DNA of 64,000 bases from Ancylostoma caninum (taxonomy: Eukaryota > Nematoda > Chromadorea > Rhabditida > Ancylostomatidae): NCBI GenBank assembly GCA_037903475.1, contig JBAJFG010000120.1, positions 806,001 through 870,000 on the forward strand, in the 5' to 3' direction. The notes beneath the pieces were generated by a model. The model did not search any database. It saw only the letters and a list, made by a program, of their open reading frames with translations, and was not told the origin of the DNA. The position numbers were made by a program, and so were the translations under genes. Shown here one piece after another: positions 46,221 through 58,104 of this stretch; positions within the stretch are counted from its first letter, which is position 1; each line of letters starts with the position of its first letter.

Positions 46221-46222
46221 TG
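46218..46222 (+). promoter_or_regulatory. TAATG stop-start overlap
   Basis: The stop of the envelope-like ORF (TAA) and the start of pol (ATG) share one A. TAATG overlaps of this kind direct termination-reinitiation in some viruses and retroelements; here it is the only visible way for pol to be translated, since no frameshift links gag to pol. Confidence 0.7.
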
Positions 46223-49200
46223 GCAAACACCATTGTTGAACACTCCTGCCAAAACCAGAGACACATTCAAAATCCAATCTATCCAACTCTGGAGGAAGTG
46301 GAATTGAATGAAATAAAGTCTCATCCACTACCTCCCACCCAACATACAACTGTTCCCAGTAAATATCACAACTTCAATCCTGTTATAATGTCCGTCCAAC
46401 ATTTTGGCTCAGCAAATACCATATTTATTCCATTAAAAATCAACAATATCCAAACTGTCGCGCTCTTCGATACAGGTTCAGCGATAACGATTATATCACG
46501 TCGTCTCGTTGAAAAGTTAAATACTCCTATCATGGAGGCCACTTTTAACGAAGCAGTAGCTGCGAATGGCACAGCCATACAGCTACTAGGGAAGGTAAAA
46601 GTCACCCTTCTCATCGGCAACAAATCCATAATTGCTACCCCATTCGTTATCGAAGATGAAAATTCTTCCACAGATTTTCTCCTTGGTAACGACTCCATCA
46701 CAATGTTATCTCCCAACGTCACTTCGGATTATAAAAACAAACAAATCATGTTTAACAATAACATGATTCCAATGATCGATCCCAACGACCAAAACCCATT
46801 TCTTAAGACCACTGTTCACCTCCTTTCAAAAACCGCTCTAGAACCTCATTCAGACAACGTGGTCAGAGCTGTAATACCTCATTCCTATCCCCAAAATTGG
46901 GAATTTTTTACATGTGATGATTCAAGTATCCCACTACCGCCTGGAATCGTCATAGGTAAAACATTATCCTGCCCTGGTTTTTCTGGATTGATTATACTCC
47001 GTATTTTCAACTCCAATCCAACCACAGTAGTTCTTGACAAAAACAAGCAGCTTACTTATGCTGAATTTGTCGGCACTAACAAACAGTGGCCCCCAGTTTT
47101 CACTATCCATTCCCCATTTCCTCCAACACACCACGCCACTGTGGACTACACTGCACCAGAAGTAGATTTTGCCGAACACCTGCCGCTGTTACCCCATAAG
47201 ACCACTACAACTCCTATATGGGAACGCGTCAAAGTTAATCGTGATTTACTCTCAGAATCTCAACACTCACAATTCAACAACCTTCTAAGAAGGTATGAGC
47301 ATTGTTTTGTTAGTTCTGATGGAAATCTCGGTCGATACACTGGCCCTATAACCCACAAAATTAATTTTGTGCCCCATGCCAAAGTCCCGAAACAACGCCC
47401 TTATCGAGTCCCTCTTGAGAAACGAGAAGAAATCAAAAGGCAAATTGAAGAAATGCTGCGTACTCGGATAATAGAGCCCAGTACAAGCAAATTTGCCTCT
47501 CCAATCGTTTTGGTCAAGAAGCCCTCAGGGAATCAATGGCGCTTCACAGTCGACTATAGGCAAATAAATGCCATAACAGAAAATGAAGCCTATTGCATTC
47601 CTCACATTCAGGATATTGTCGATCTCGCTAGCGGTAAAGAGGTTTACAGCGTCCTCGATTTCAAAAGTGGTTTTTTTCAAATACCACTAGAGAAAAAGCA
47701 CCGAGAACGTACCGCATTCTCTTCGTTCCTTGGCCTATTTCATTTTACTGTAATGGCCCAAGGACTGAAAGGTGCTCCAGGCACTTTCCAAAGAGTGGCA
47801 AACAGCCTAACAAGAGAACTGAAAGCTTGTTGCTTTGCGTATCTGGATGACATTATAATTGCAAGTCATTCCATCGCGAATCACTTCCTAGATTTGGAAG
47901 AGGTGTTTCAACGCATAGCCAAGTTCGGAATGAAATTGACGCCAGAAAAATGTTCCTTCATCCAGAAAGAAGTCCCATATTTGGGAGTGCTAATAAGCAA
48001 ACATGGAACCAGACCCAATCCTGCTAAAGTGGCTTGTATTGCAAATATTCCAAGGCCACTAGACTCCAAGGCAGTGAAATCCTTTTTAGGAGCAGCCTCC
48101 TATTTCCGTCGGTTCATCCCCCGCTTTGCATACATAGCATCACCATTGAACGCATTGCTTACCAAAAACACTCCTTTCATTTGGACAGAAATGCACGAAA
48201 ATGCATTTACAACCCTCAAGAAAGCACTCACAACCGCTCCAATCCTTGCACCCCCAATCATTGGAGAACCGTATATAATCCACACGGACGCCTCCACCAT
48301 AGGACTGGGAGCATGCTTGCTACAGAAAAATCCTTCAACAGGTACTGAGCATCCTATTGCTTATTGTAGCCGTCCCTTGAACAAGCACGAAAAGAACTAT
48401 TCCATAATCGAGCTAGAAGCGCTAGCTATAGTTTTCGCGCTCAAACACTTCTACCCCTATGTGGCCAACACTACTATCACCCTAATCACTGACCACGCCC
48501 CACTGAAATCACTCATGTACCGGTCAGATCTGGTAGGCAGATTAGCCAAATACCAGATTACTATCCAGGCCTACGATCTCAAAATCGAGTATCGTCCTGG
48601 AAAGCACAACACGTTTTGCGACTTTTTGAGTCGGTATCCAACATCTAGCGTTAACTCCATCCAAGTCAGCAACCTACCAAGCTTGGAGAACATCCGAGAA
48701 TGTCAGCGAAATTCCGTCTATGGGAGCCTGATCAACTTCCTAACCGGCAAACTTGAGAATCCACCAGACCAATTTCTCAGTACGCTTGACAAGTTCTGTA
48801 TTTTCAATGGAGCGCTCTATTACACGATTCATAAAAAGCCAAAATTGCTCATTCCAACTGCTGAGCAACAACGTGAAATTATTGCGATCTTCCATGACAA
48901 TCCATTATTAGGATCGCACTTGGGAATTCGGAAGACATATAAGAGCATTTCCGATAAATACTACTGGCCGAATATGTACAATGACATAGCACTGTACATA
49001 AGAACTTGCTCACCTTGTCAGAAGGTAAAAACTCCTGCTGGTAACATCATCCGGGAAGAACTGGGAACATTCCCCATCCCTCAAAGACCATTTGAGAGAA
49101 TCCATACCGACATCATTGGTCCGTTGCCTCAATGTATTTATGGCAACAAATTCATCTCTATTACCGTCTGCGCTTTCAGTAAGTATATAATATGCACCCC

Positions 49201-49285
49201 TTTGGTTAATCAAACAGCAGACGCGGTCATTAAGGCACTGATCAATGATGTCATCTCAAAGCACGGGATTCCCAATGACGGCAAG

Positions 49286-51414
49286 CACTAGGCGACAAAG
49301 GGGGGCGTTCCCGTACGAGATACCTCGATGGCAGCAGCATAGACGTAGGCATTGCTGGCATCCTGCCAGCTCCAGCGTCGATGCATACCAACCTGGCCCT
49401 GGGAATGTGATAGGTCCCCAGGTGTTGTCACCATCGACCAGGTCGTACTGAGAATAACAAAGTCAGCGTATTCCTATTAGTTCTATGGCTACCTTGCCAG
49501 AATAGGGCTATTAAAAAGTAGTGGAAATAACTCAATTATGTGAGGAGCAGGGAAAAATAAGTCAACATTAAATTTAGCAATCATGCAAATGACTGTGCGG
49601 GTATTTCATCATTTATCTCTACGAAGAAATTCCAGAATTAAGTCCAAACTTTGATTTTATGAAAGGTTTAGAAAATATAAATGACCGTTTCGATGAACCA
49701 AACCTCTACAAAAGTAAAATAAAATCAGCAGCTTAGTTAGAGAGGTACTCTTTTCCTCATTCGATGGTCCTCCTCCATCCCTCATTCGAGGAGCAGATGC
49801 TCTTTTCGCTACGCAGTGTGTCGGAATAGCGGCGCACACAAATTTTGGCTTTCTTAATGTTTTGAAGCTTTTTCTCTTCCAAAAAAATGTGTCATCGATA
49901 GGAACGAAGAGCATTATAATTGTGTCAAGTCTAGGCTATATAGTGATCATATGCAGGACCTCTCATCCAAACTAGGAAATGAATACAACCGATTGATTGA
50001 TTGGCAACATCAATTTCGGTTCAGTTATCCACGTTTCACGGAATTTTCAAAAAGTCACGTTACGTACGGATTTAGCGGAGTCGCAAAGCATACTACACTC
50101 TCTGTATGCATTATGCATTATCCCGAAAGTCCGGGATGTAAAAATTTGATTAAAAATGCTGACATTTGAGGTTTCTACCGATGTTTCTAATACAGGAAGG
50201 GTAGCAATACGCGTTTTGCTTCTGGAAGAGCACTGTCCTGCACTGCTCTTTCATACTAAAGTCAGGTACGAAATGAAGAAATGGAGACTTTTCAACCTTT
50301 CTAACAATAACTTCTACTTTTGTTTTCACTTATATCTAAAGCTTCCGTTTTCATTTATATCCAACCTTTCTTCATCGTTCCTTGTTTATTGCCCTTCTCT
50401 AAAACCACTGCCGTATCCAGTTGAAGCAGCCAGTAGGTCCTGGAATTTAATGTTCAACCGCTCTGAACCTGCCAAATGGTAAGCGCTTGAGCACTGTACT
50501 GCAAAAACGTTCGGAAACTATCTTCCCATTGCAGACTTCAAGGCAGAACATGCTCTTTCAGAAGCAAAACGCGTGTTGTTACCAACCTTGTTCAGGCTAA
50601 CATCAGTAGAAACGCTGCTCACATAATAGAACTATTCTCTCACGGGTTCGAAAAGAGAGGAAAAGCAAATAACCTCGTGGGTAGATGATTATCCTCCATA
50701 TTGGCTTTTCCCTAATTACCCACTTGAATACTGTATACAGTTCCCTGACGAGCATTTTCCCCCTCTTCCTTTTGCTAAAAAAATTGCGCAAGGAGATGAT
50801 CGATATACGAGCGTTTAAAGGCAGCACTCACGGAAATTTTTAGGTTGAATATTTCGCGGTATATCGGGGTTTTTAGAGACGATGAACTCATTGACAACGA
50901 TGAAGTTGCGTGAAACACGCGAAAAACACAGAAAATGACGGCGGTATTTCATGTGTGTCCACAAGCGCGGACGAGTGTTCCGTGATGGGTCCCGCCACGG
51001 AACCCTGCAAATGGTACGAATTTCATGAACATGCCCCCGCTAAACCACATGCACACACCCTGTCAAAGGCGTTAGGCGGCGCGACGGAACCTTAATGTCC
51101 AGGGCAGCAGATGTGTCCACGGCAGTATCTTCGCAGGTAGGCGGCCATTCAAGGTGTTCAACTTATTGCTGCGATTGCCCAGCGGCCGGCTATATGGTAA
51201 GCGACTCATTTCAGAAGTGAAAATTTCCGTGAGTGCTGTCTTTAACCTCAACATTCCTGACGTCGACCTAGACAGCTCCAATGTACCAGTAATTAAAGGT
51301 GCGAGAGAGGTGCGAGAGCCATCCGAGCGTGCGCTTACTGCCACCCTGCAGAGTGCAGAGATGACAGAGTTTTGCAGATCTCGTCCGAGACACGCCTCTC
51401 GTTGTCGCCTAGTG
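49286..51414. mobile_element. 2129-bp TIR DNA element (CACTAG ends) inserted in integrase
   Basis: It starts CACTAGGCGACAA and ends with the inverse TTGTCGCCTAGTG. The imperfect inverted repeat extends to about 38 bp, up to ACGAGAT on each side. Flanking bases are CAAG and CAAC, a possible 4-bp duplication with one change; four bases would also keep the pol frame. CAC ends with a 4-bp site suggest a CACTA/Chapaev-like relation, uncertain. No transposase frame is present, so it is non-autonomous. Short frames at 49657-49914, 49951-50169 and 50156-50482 are unrecognised. It carries a nested MITE at 50819-51241. Confidence 0.75.
50819..51241. mobile_element. nested TTAA-flanked MITE, 423 bp
   Basis: TTAA at 50815-50818 and 51242-51245 flank AGGCAGCACTCACGGAAATT and, inverted, AATTTCCGTGAGTGCTGTCT. 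The ends match the 13598/17210 family, but the interior is shorter and different. It sits inside the CACTAG element inside the retrotransposon. Confidence 0.8.
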
Positions 51415-52204
51415 CAACGCACCCGAAATTGTCAGCGATAGAGGTTCCAATTACACGAGTGAGCTATTTGCTCAAATTAATAAAACACTTGGCGTTGCTA
51501 ATAACCTTACCACCAGCTACAACCACAAAGCCAATGGCCAAGTGGAAAGGATGGTTAAGGTCATCACTGACTCACTTACAATATATTGTTCAGAGGCTAG
51601 AGATTTGTGGTCGGACCTGTTACAGCCGATTGTTTTCGCCTACAACTGCAGCGTAAACGACTCGACTGGATACAGTCCTTTCTTTGTCATCCACGGGAGA
51701 CATCCCATTAGCTGGACTGACATCCTCCACAAATTACCTTCTACTCTAACCTTTGTCACAGATAGTTTTGCTGGTCAGTTCGCAGCAGCCTTGAAGACAA
51801 CGATCGTGAAAGTTGGGACGAACATCGCAAACAAGACGGCAACGTACAAAGCAGGATATGACTTTCAAAAGAAGGTATATAGTAAAGATCTTTCCATTGG
51901 TGATCTTGTTTTGCTTCATGACGACACCGTTCGTCCGAAATTAACGATCCAATGGAAAGGTCCATTTGAAGTCATATCGATATCTCGCCCGAACGTAACC
52001 ATAAAAAGCCTATTCTTGAAGGCGCCGTCACAAACTGTACATATTAACAGACTGAAGTTATATTTCAGCAGGGCAAGACAGCGTGGTGTTCCTGATCAAA
52101 ACCAGCAACACCCTCAATCACAGGCAGGAACACCACGCTCGAATGCATCTCCAGAAAGGCGTTCAGAGCGCCTTCAACAAAAGAGCAGGCGTAATAACGC
52201 CTGA

Positions 52205-53145
52205 TCTCTTTCTCCACAAGGAAGGAGAAGTAGCAGTATCTATTTCAAATCCTCAAAAAAATTTTTTTTTTTACTAAAAATGGATAGATACTACTGCTTC
52301 ATTGGTGAGCCCATTTCCATAATTTCGCCGCAACGCTGCGACATTTGCTAAAAAGATCTCTTTGAATTGGCGGTTCAGAGAGAAAACATTACCGTAAGCT
52401 ACTCAATTTTTCCTTACTTCCACTAAAATACGCCCCTGTGACTAGCACTAGGGAAGTGTCCCTCTTGAGTCTATCACTTGAAAACTCTCACTGTACACAA
52501 TTCATCAAGGACTGTTCATTCTAAGCTATTGTACTCGACAAGAAAAACAAACCAAAATTTGTTTCTCTTATCGAAAAACGAAAGAAATTAACAACTACAT
52601 GTTTTTTCTCAAATGGTTACCTTTCCTTTGTACTATCGATTTGGTAGAAAAAAAAATGCTGTACTATATTTTCACCGCTGTAATTTCTTTTTCACATGAT
52701 TCGTTTGTTTTTTTTCTTTTTTCAATGATGTATTTTTCTTCATCACTGTTTCAACCATCTCATCTCGCAACATAAAGCGACAAAGTTCAATTTTCTCCTC
52801 GACGTAACCTTCATATCAGGCCATCTATCCGATCACATATAGCAACTTTATGCTCCAGTTGCCATTCGGGTCTCCATCCACTCCACCATGACATGCTCCA
52901 TTGTTTGTCTACTTCTCGATGATCATTGCTCCGTTCCTCTTAGCTCGAGGACGAGCTTCTACTTCCGTCAGATGTAGGCAAGGGCAGTAACTTTCGTTCC
53001 CCGAGCCGCATTTGACATTCATCGGAATAAACGACGCCAAAGCTCTGTCAATCAGTTCAAAAGAGCGGACCTATCGAAACCACCAAATGAGCAGAATGGC
53101 GATGCAGCAAAAAGCTCGAGGACGAGCTTTGCCAAGGAATGGACA
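52205..53145 (+). other. 3' region of the LTR element
   Basis: No frame over 70 codons continues here. AGCTCGAGGACGAGCTT, a 6-bp-stem hairpin, occurs twice (52942-52958 and 53113-53129), the second copy 16 bp before the 3' LTR. A weak purine stretch AAGGAATGGA at 53135-53144 is the only candidate polypurine tract. Confidence 0.5.
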
Positions 53146-53395
53146 TGTCGAGCCTACGAGTTCACGTGGGCGGAGCCAGGCAATCAGATGAGCGGGAGAT
53201 GGTCCGGTGACCGGCGGCCTATTCCCTTCCCCTTGCTTCCTATGAAACCACGCCCCCTTATGATATATCATGTAATATTATTTATGTTATAAGGATAAAG
53301 TATTTATATACCCGTAGTTAGTCTTAAAGTAAAAGACCCTACATCCCGGGTGGAAGGTTTCAAGTTAAGGACGTGCACAATCCTTAGACTTGACA
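53146..53395 (+). repeat. 3' LTR, 250 bp
   Basis: Same ends and length as the 5' LTR with two substitutions, followed by the GCCC target duplication. Confidence 0.97.
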
Positions 53396-54081
53396 GCCCT
53401 CAAAAACGGGTTTCTGGCGATTTTGGCATATTTCATGTACACCACTGGACAGCTTGTCAAGAAGGTCCAGAATCTGCCAATAACTTGGAGACAAAAACGA
53501 AGTGACAAACTGCCTTCATGTACTAAATCCTCGGTAGTTGCCGGCACTTGGGCACACAGTTACGCCAACTCCCTGTGGAACCAACGAGTTAGGTGAGTGT
53601 AGGCGAATGTGGAAGCAATAGTGCGCTGACAAGAACACAAACCCAAGGTAAAGCCGAACTCAAAAAGACAAGGGCTTTCCCAGAAATAATACTAATAAAT
53701 TAATTCAATTAATTAATCAATTAATTACTAATTGAATTAAACTAATACATGTGAGAGGAAAAAGTCTTGAGTTGAACTGGTGATTCTATAAAATAAATGC
53801 TTAATGACGACCCAAACACGAAAGCTAGAAAGTAGGAGACGCAGAGCTGAAAAAAAAACATTATGGACTTGACACGCAGGCAGAAATTAGGTAAAATGCA
53901 AGCCAAGGCCAGAGTAAGTTGGTGATGTGGCAGTTAGACATAACAGCACCTGTGCCTATAAGACAGTTGAAGCAGGAAAGAACATGCTCACTTGAATAAA
54001 GGAGCGTAACTAAGTGACTAATATTCAAATGCTGAAGCAAGTGTAGGTTTATTGACCCATTTTTGGGCTTTGCTACTGTTG
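53396..54081. other. right flank of the LTR element
   Basis: No gene was supported. An AT-only palindromic patch of AATTAATT words lies at about 53694-53744. A frame at 53861-54166 (minus) is probably decayed LINE sequence continuing from the next feature. Confidence 0.35.
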
Positions 54082-54590
54082 CTAGATTGCGACAATTCGT
54101 GCGTAGCTTTTGGAAATACCCGGCAGTACAACAAAACAGGGAGTTGAACATTTGACCATGATGCAATTTCTGGATCCTAAGCTAATGCAGATTAAGCACA
54201 CCTTAATGCGCCAAAATAGGCCTGAATATCCAGAACTTACTCGCACGGAATTCATATCCTCAAGCAGTGCACGAAAACAGAAAACTAAATCAGCGAGAGC
54301 GCTCCTGTATTTCAAAGAATGCATTCTTAGAAGCCAAAGTCTGTCAGCGTAGGCTGGTAAACTTGTGGGACTACCGGAAATACGGCGGAATAGAAGCCTG
54401 GTGAACGTTGCACATTTTATGCACTCGCTCAAACTTGTGTACCTCTTCCTTGAGGCTATGATTCCAAGCTTGACAACAACATTCTACATGGCGAAGAACA
54501 TAGGCAGAGTATAAACGCTTCCACACATTTGCATCATTACTGTAAACATTCCGAAATTTCGTCAACATAACTTCATAGGCTTTATTTTGT
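54082..54590 (-). pseudogene. CR1-like LINE reverse transcriptase tail, frameshifted
   Basis: Two minus-strand frames join to give the region after the RT core. One (about 54371-54590) carries KAYEVMLTKFRNVYSND, WKRLYSAYVLRHVECC and LKEEVHKFERVHKMC. The other (54082-54432) carries RRISGSPTSLPAYADRL, LRMHSLKYRSALADLVF and CFRAL. These match the C-terminal LINE pattern of a tyrosine-rich YxxYVRP-like helix, an LExVQ helix and an L-R-R segment, also visible in the 2160-2990 remnant. A frameshift near 54400 and the missing catalytic part make it dead. Confidence 0.65.
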
Positions 54591-55659
54591 GACGTGCTGT
54601 ATGTGATCGGTGAATCTCAAGCTCCAGTCAACAATAACTCCTCATCTGATTTACAAATGTGAAGAGTGGTACCACCGATGTTGTAGGCATGAGCAATCCC
54701 GGATGCTAAGTGCATCTGCGCAGTGGAACTAACAGCGCAGCAGTTGCTGTGGGGCCCAATTTTAATTTTAAAAATTCGAAAAAAAATAAAAGAAAAAGTA
54801 GCATAATACGAGGCAGGTGTGCCATGGGCCAGAATTCAGCTCGAATGGAGTATATTCGAAGATTCGAACGATCAATAAATCGAACTGATACTGACGTTGG
54901 TAAGGGCGATGGGTTCTTTGTGGACATCGTAGCAGTTATCTTTTTTTCTGAGTCAATAACCCCGAAATGGGTTGCAACGGAGAGCCCAGCGCCACGGGTC
55001 GTAGCCCAATATTAGCTACGACGGGGTCGCAGTAGACCAGACGCGTCATGCTACACATATCTACGCTAAAAATGCGTCGAAATGTGTTTTATGGAAGGGG
55101 GAGAGCCGAAAGCTTGGCTTCTTATGAGCAGTGGACAACTCCACGGGGCTTGAACTGCTTCTAGAATTGAGCTGAAGGCAAACAAATGGGTGGTTTTAGA
55201 CAAGCCATTAGTCAAAGGTGAGCTTCTACAAGTTCCCGGAAGTAGGACAATAGGTAGGTACATTGGAGCCTTCCGAAAGATCAAATGTATTCAAGGATAT
55301 TCTATGTTATAGATGGAAACATGGACAAATGGGTAGCTGGAACATAAGAGCTTCCGGAAAAGAATGAAATAAAGGTTCCTACGAACTTCTTGCTCTTAAT
55401 AGCTCCAGCAAATGCAGGTGTTTCGTAAAAACATCACAATTGCCTACGCCTACGCTGACGGAGGCATTTATACCAATAAGGAAGCTCACCGCAAATTTGG
55501 CTGAACGCTTTTCAAGAAGCTCGTTACTCTAGAGATTTCCTGAAATACATAAGAAGAATTCCCTAAAATTCTAAGACCTTCCGCTCTCAATTTACTTTGA
55601 CTTCCTGGATGTGTATAGAGATAGTAGATCACTAGGAATATCAATCAAAATATCAATGC
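54591..55659. other. non-coding stretch
   Basis: Nothing convincing. A frame of 101 codons at 54710-55015 lacks splice signals and motifs. Confidence 0.35.
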
Positions 55660-55954
55660 GAAGACTACGTTGATTGGACATGTCCGCAAAATGGGCACCA
55701 ATCTACTACCATTACTACCATACTTTTTTTCGATCAAACTACCTACGCTGTGCAAAGTGCAGCGGGCGGCACCAAAGAAAACATGGACCAAGCAAGTTGA
55801 GGCAGATCTGAAGACACTAAGGTGCACTATCTTTGGAGCAAAAATTATCGCTGCAAATCGTCAAGAATGGAAGCGTGTCGTTCAGGCAATTCGTACTCCA
55901 GTGGTACCTACTGCAATGTTGAGAGGTCAAACCGCTCCTCCAGACACCAGCTAA
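55660..55954 (+). pseudogene. C-terminal tail of a non-LTR retrotransposon
   Basis: The frame reads IGHVRKMGTNLLP, then KKTWTKQVEADLKTL and NRQEWKRVVQAIRT before its stop. The order GHV.RM, PRKTW...VE.DL, A.DR.EW is the signature end of RTE/CR1-type ORF2 proteins. Only about 95 residues remain. It is followed by a short GTAAGTGAGTAAGTAAG run (about 55960-55977), possibly a 3' repeat tail. Confidence 0.6.
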
Positions 55955-57880
55955 GGGATAGGTAAGTGAGTAAGTAAGATCACTAGGAGGTACTTGTTTC
56001 CACTGTACATATTTATTGAAACGAGAAGAGCTTACATAATCCAGCATAAGCTGTATAGTTGTTAGCGGAAAACGAGGTTGTCAGTGCTGCTTTACTAGCC
56101 AATTTTTCGAGGTCTTCAACTTCGTCTGGGCCTAAAAGACTGAAATGATCTAGGAAAGTAGCGTCTCAGTCAGAAATCGAAGAACCAGGCAGGACCCCAA
56201 AAACAACAAAGCCGTAATGATAGTTGAAATTTTGCTTTATGCTAGCACTTCTCATTTTATGCTAACCTTCATTCTCTGAGTTAGGAACTAGTGGGCCAAG
56301 TTTTCGCACAAGTAAAAGTAGAAAAAGTATTGGTATTACTACAGTACTTTATTTTAATATATTTTATTATATATTTATTATTTATATTTTAAGCCTTGAT
56401 TTTTCATCCATATCATAACTGTGTGATGAATGTGGATGCGTTTAAGATGGAAACTGATAAAATTCATAGCGTTTGCGAGAAAAGAAGAGAAAAATTGTCA
56501 TCAATAATGCAGGATTGTTCAGAAAAATGAAGAGAAATAAAAGGGTCGGGTGTGGCAGCGAATGAGCCACTCTGCTGCTCTCAAACATCTGCGCCAAGGA
56601 TCCTCGTTGAAAAAAAAATTCATAGCACCTCTAGTTGACGAGATGGTTTTATACTCACAAGGGAGGTGCAATCCAGAATTCGATCTCAGAATACGATGAA
56701 GTAAGAATTTTCGAAATTATGACTGTCACCCAGCACAATTTCTGTTGATTGAAAATTGAAATGCTTGAAAATTCTGTTGATTTTAAACCGCCAACCATAA
56801 TTTTATAGAATCAGCATTAGCACACCTATCATGTGCAGAGCTCAGAATTATTGAATCAGTTCAGTGGAATAACCGGGAAGCACGACTACAGCTTGTCCGT
56901 CAAAGCCCAGTTTGCCTTATTTGATTTGTTCGACCAGAAACATATTTGCTGGAACTAATCTATAAATGCGTCCAACACGAATAATAATAGTGATTTCTAA
57001 TCAAATTGAGCTGATTCGTCAAAGCATATGCATCGCCTGACAAAAAGTGGGATTTTTAGTCATTTGCTATTGAAAAATACACATACATATTTACATAGAT
57101 AGCAAAGGAAATAGTGGCTCGATTAATAGCCGAAACGTTCGCTGATGTCGCAATAAAACTGTTTAACCCTTAAATAAATAGTAACCACTTCGGTTATGAA
57201 AATGACGCAACAGTAATTTGCTATAAAATTCTAGAATTACACAAGTGCGACGGGGAAAAATGAATAGCTAGTGACGCTTTGGGGATGGAATGCAAAGAAC
57301 ATGAGTATTCCATAATAATATGTGATAACAGTATTTCAGGAGTTTTGGCTTGGGATTAGGGACCACAATTTGGCTGGATATGATCTAATCCATGTTGAGG
57401 TCCATAAAGTAAAGGTTTTTCTCCCAGAAAATTGCCGAAAAACTCCTTGGTTGGTAGAGATTTCCATATGACCTCATCAGTACAAGCCAGCTCTCTGTTT
57501 AAATAGGAGGATTACAGAATTCCCTTAGAAGAATAACAACGACGAAGAAAACGTTGTTTGCAAACTCAAGGGAACAATGAGGCATCCGAGAAAGAGAATT
57601 CTTCGTCCATGAAGTTACAATAGGTTTGCTTGAGAAGCAAACAACAAAACAATAGAATCGCTTGATTAAAGCCTGACGAGCCAAACAATCCTCTACTGAT
57701 CCAGACGTCGGAGTTGACATAAACAACAATCTTCTTCTAAAATGGTTTTTCTACGTGGATCTGAGGTTGACTTTAATCCAGGTTTTTTAGAGGCATTCAA
57801 GGGGGTCTCTAGTCGGTTTGGTGTCGTAAAAGTTAAGCCTAGTAGGACGTCAAGACCTCGAGCAGGGCCAAAATTCTTCG
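55955..57880. other. non-coding stretch
   Basis: AT-rich, with a TATTTTATTA-type low-complexity patch at about 56340-56392. AGTGGCTCGATTAATAGCCG followed by AAACG at 57113 resembles a worn PLE 3' hairpin. No gene. Confidence 0.35.
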
Positions 57881-57897
57881 AGTGCTCCTGCCTTTAA
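57875..57897. mobile_element. orphan TTAA MITE right end
   Basis: TTCTTCGAGTGCTCCTGCCT then TTAA; it resembles the right ends of the TTAA family but has an extra base. No left partner. Confidence 0.3.
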
Positions 57898-58104
57898 TAG
57901 GTATTACAATGAGCAAAAAAATATATAGAGGAAGTCCGGAAAGGAATCATGATATCCACGACCACGACATCCAGACCTTCCCTCTGCCTCCTTATCAACT
58001 GCCTCAACAGCTGGCTCATACTTGTATGTTACTCATTTGGAGCGGTTTCTTTTACCTAACATAGTATTTATCGGTATTATTTCTCAAACGGTTTTTCTTT
58101 TTTG

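Larger units (their letters stand above)
46220..52204 (+). pseudogene. pol: Pol polyprotein, interrupted in integrase
   Basis: ATG at 46220 overlaps the preceding stop as TAATG. The protease has DTGSA at residues 84-88 and FLLGND near 153-158. RT carries YLDD at 541-544, RNase H HTDAS at 688-692 and TDHAPL downstream. Integrase has His892/His900 and Cys930/Cys933 of the HHCC finger and the first catalytic Asp at 964. The frame then ends at TAG 49289-49291 because of an inserted TIR element (49286-51414). Beyond it, from 51416, the same frame resumes with the second Asp (codon 51437) and the Glu (codon 51545) of the DDE triad, a GPF module (GPFEVI) and a basic tail to 52204. Frame on both sides agrees if a 4-bp duplication is allowed, so the break is a single recent event. 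Domain order is Ty3/gypsy. No other stop or frameshift was seen. Confidence 0.92.
40983..53395 (+). mobile_element. complete Ty3/gypsy-type LTR retrotransposon with envelope-like ORF (12.4 kb)
   Basis: Two 250-bp LTRs starting TGTCGAGCC and ending CTTGACA bound it, with a 4-bp GCCC duplication at both outer edges (40979-40982, 53396-53399). Inside are a 1.4-kb leader, gag, a glycoprotein-like ORF, pol in the order protease-RT-RNase H-integrase, and a 0.94-kb 3' region. The pol order and the GPF module place it in Ty3/gypsy. Without the later 2.1-kb insertion in the integrase the element is about 10.3 kb. The envelope-like ORF lies between gag and pol, unlike retroviruses, where it follows pol. 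Such elements replicate through virus-like particles; an envelope gene would permit cell-to-cell transfer. This copy has a broken integrase. Confidence 0.95.

Noticed and set aside
57100..57180. Hammerhead ribozyme near GCCGAAACGTTCGC
   Set aside because: A stem II-like hairpin and GAAAC are present but the CUGANGA box and stem III complement are absent.
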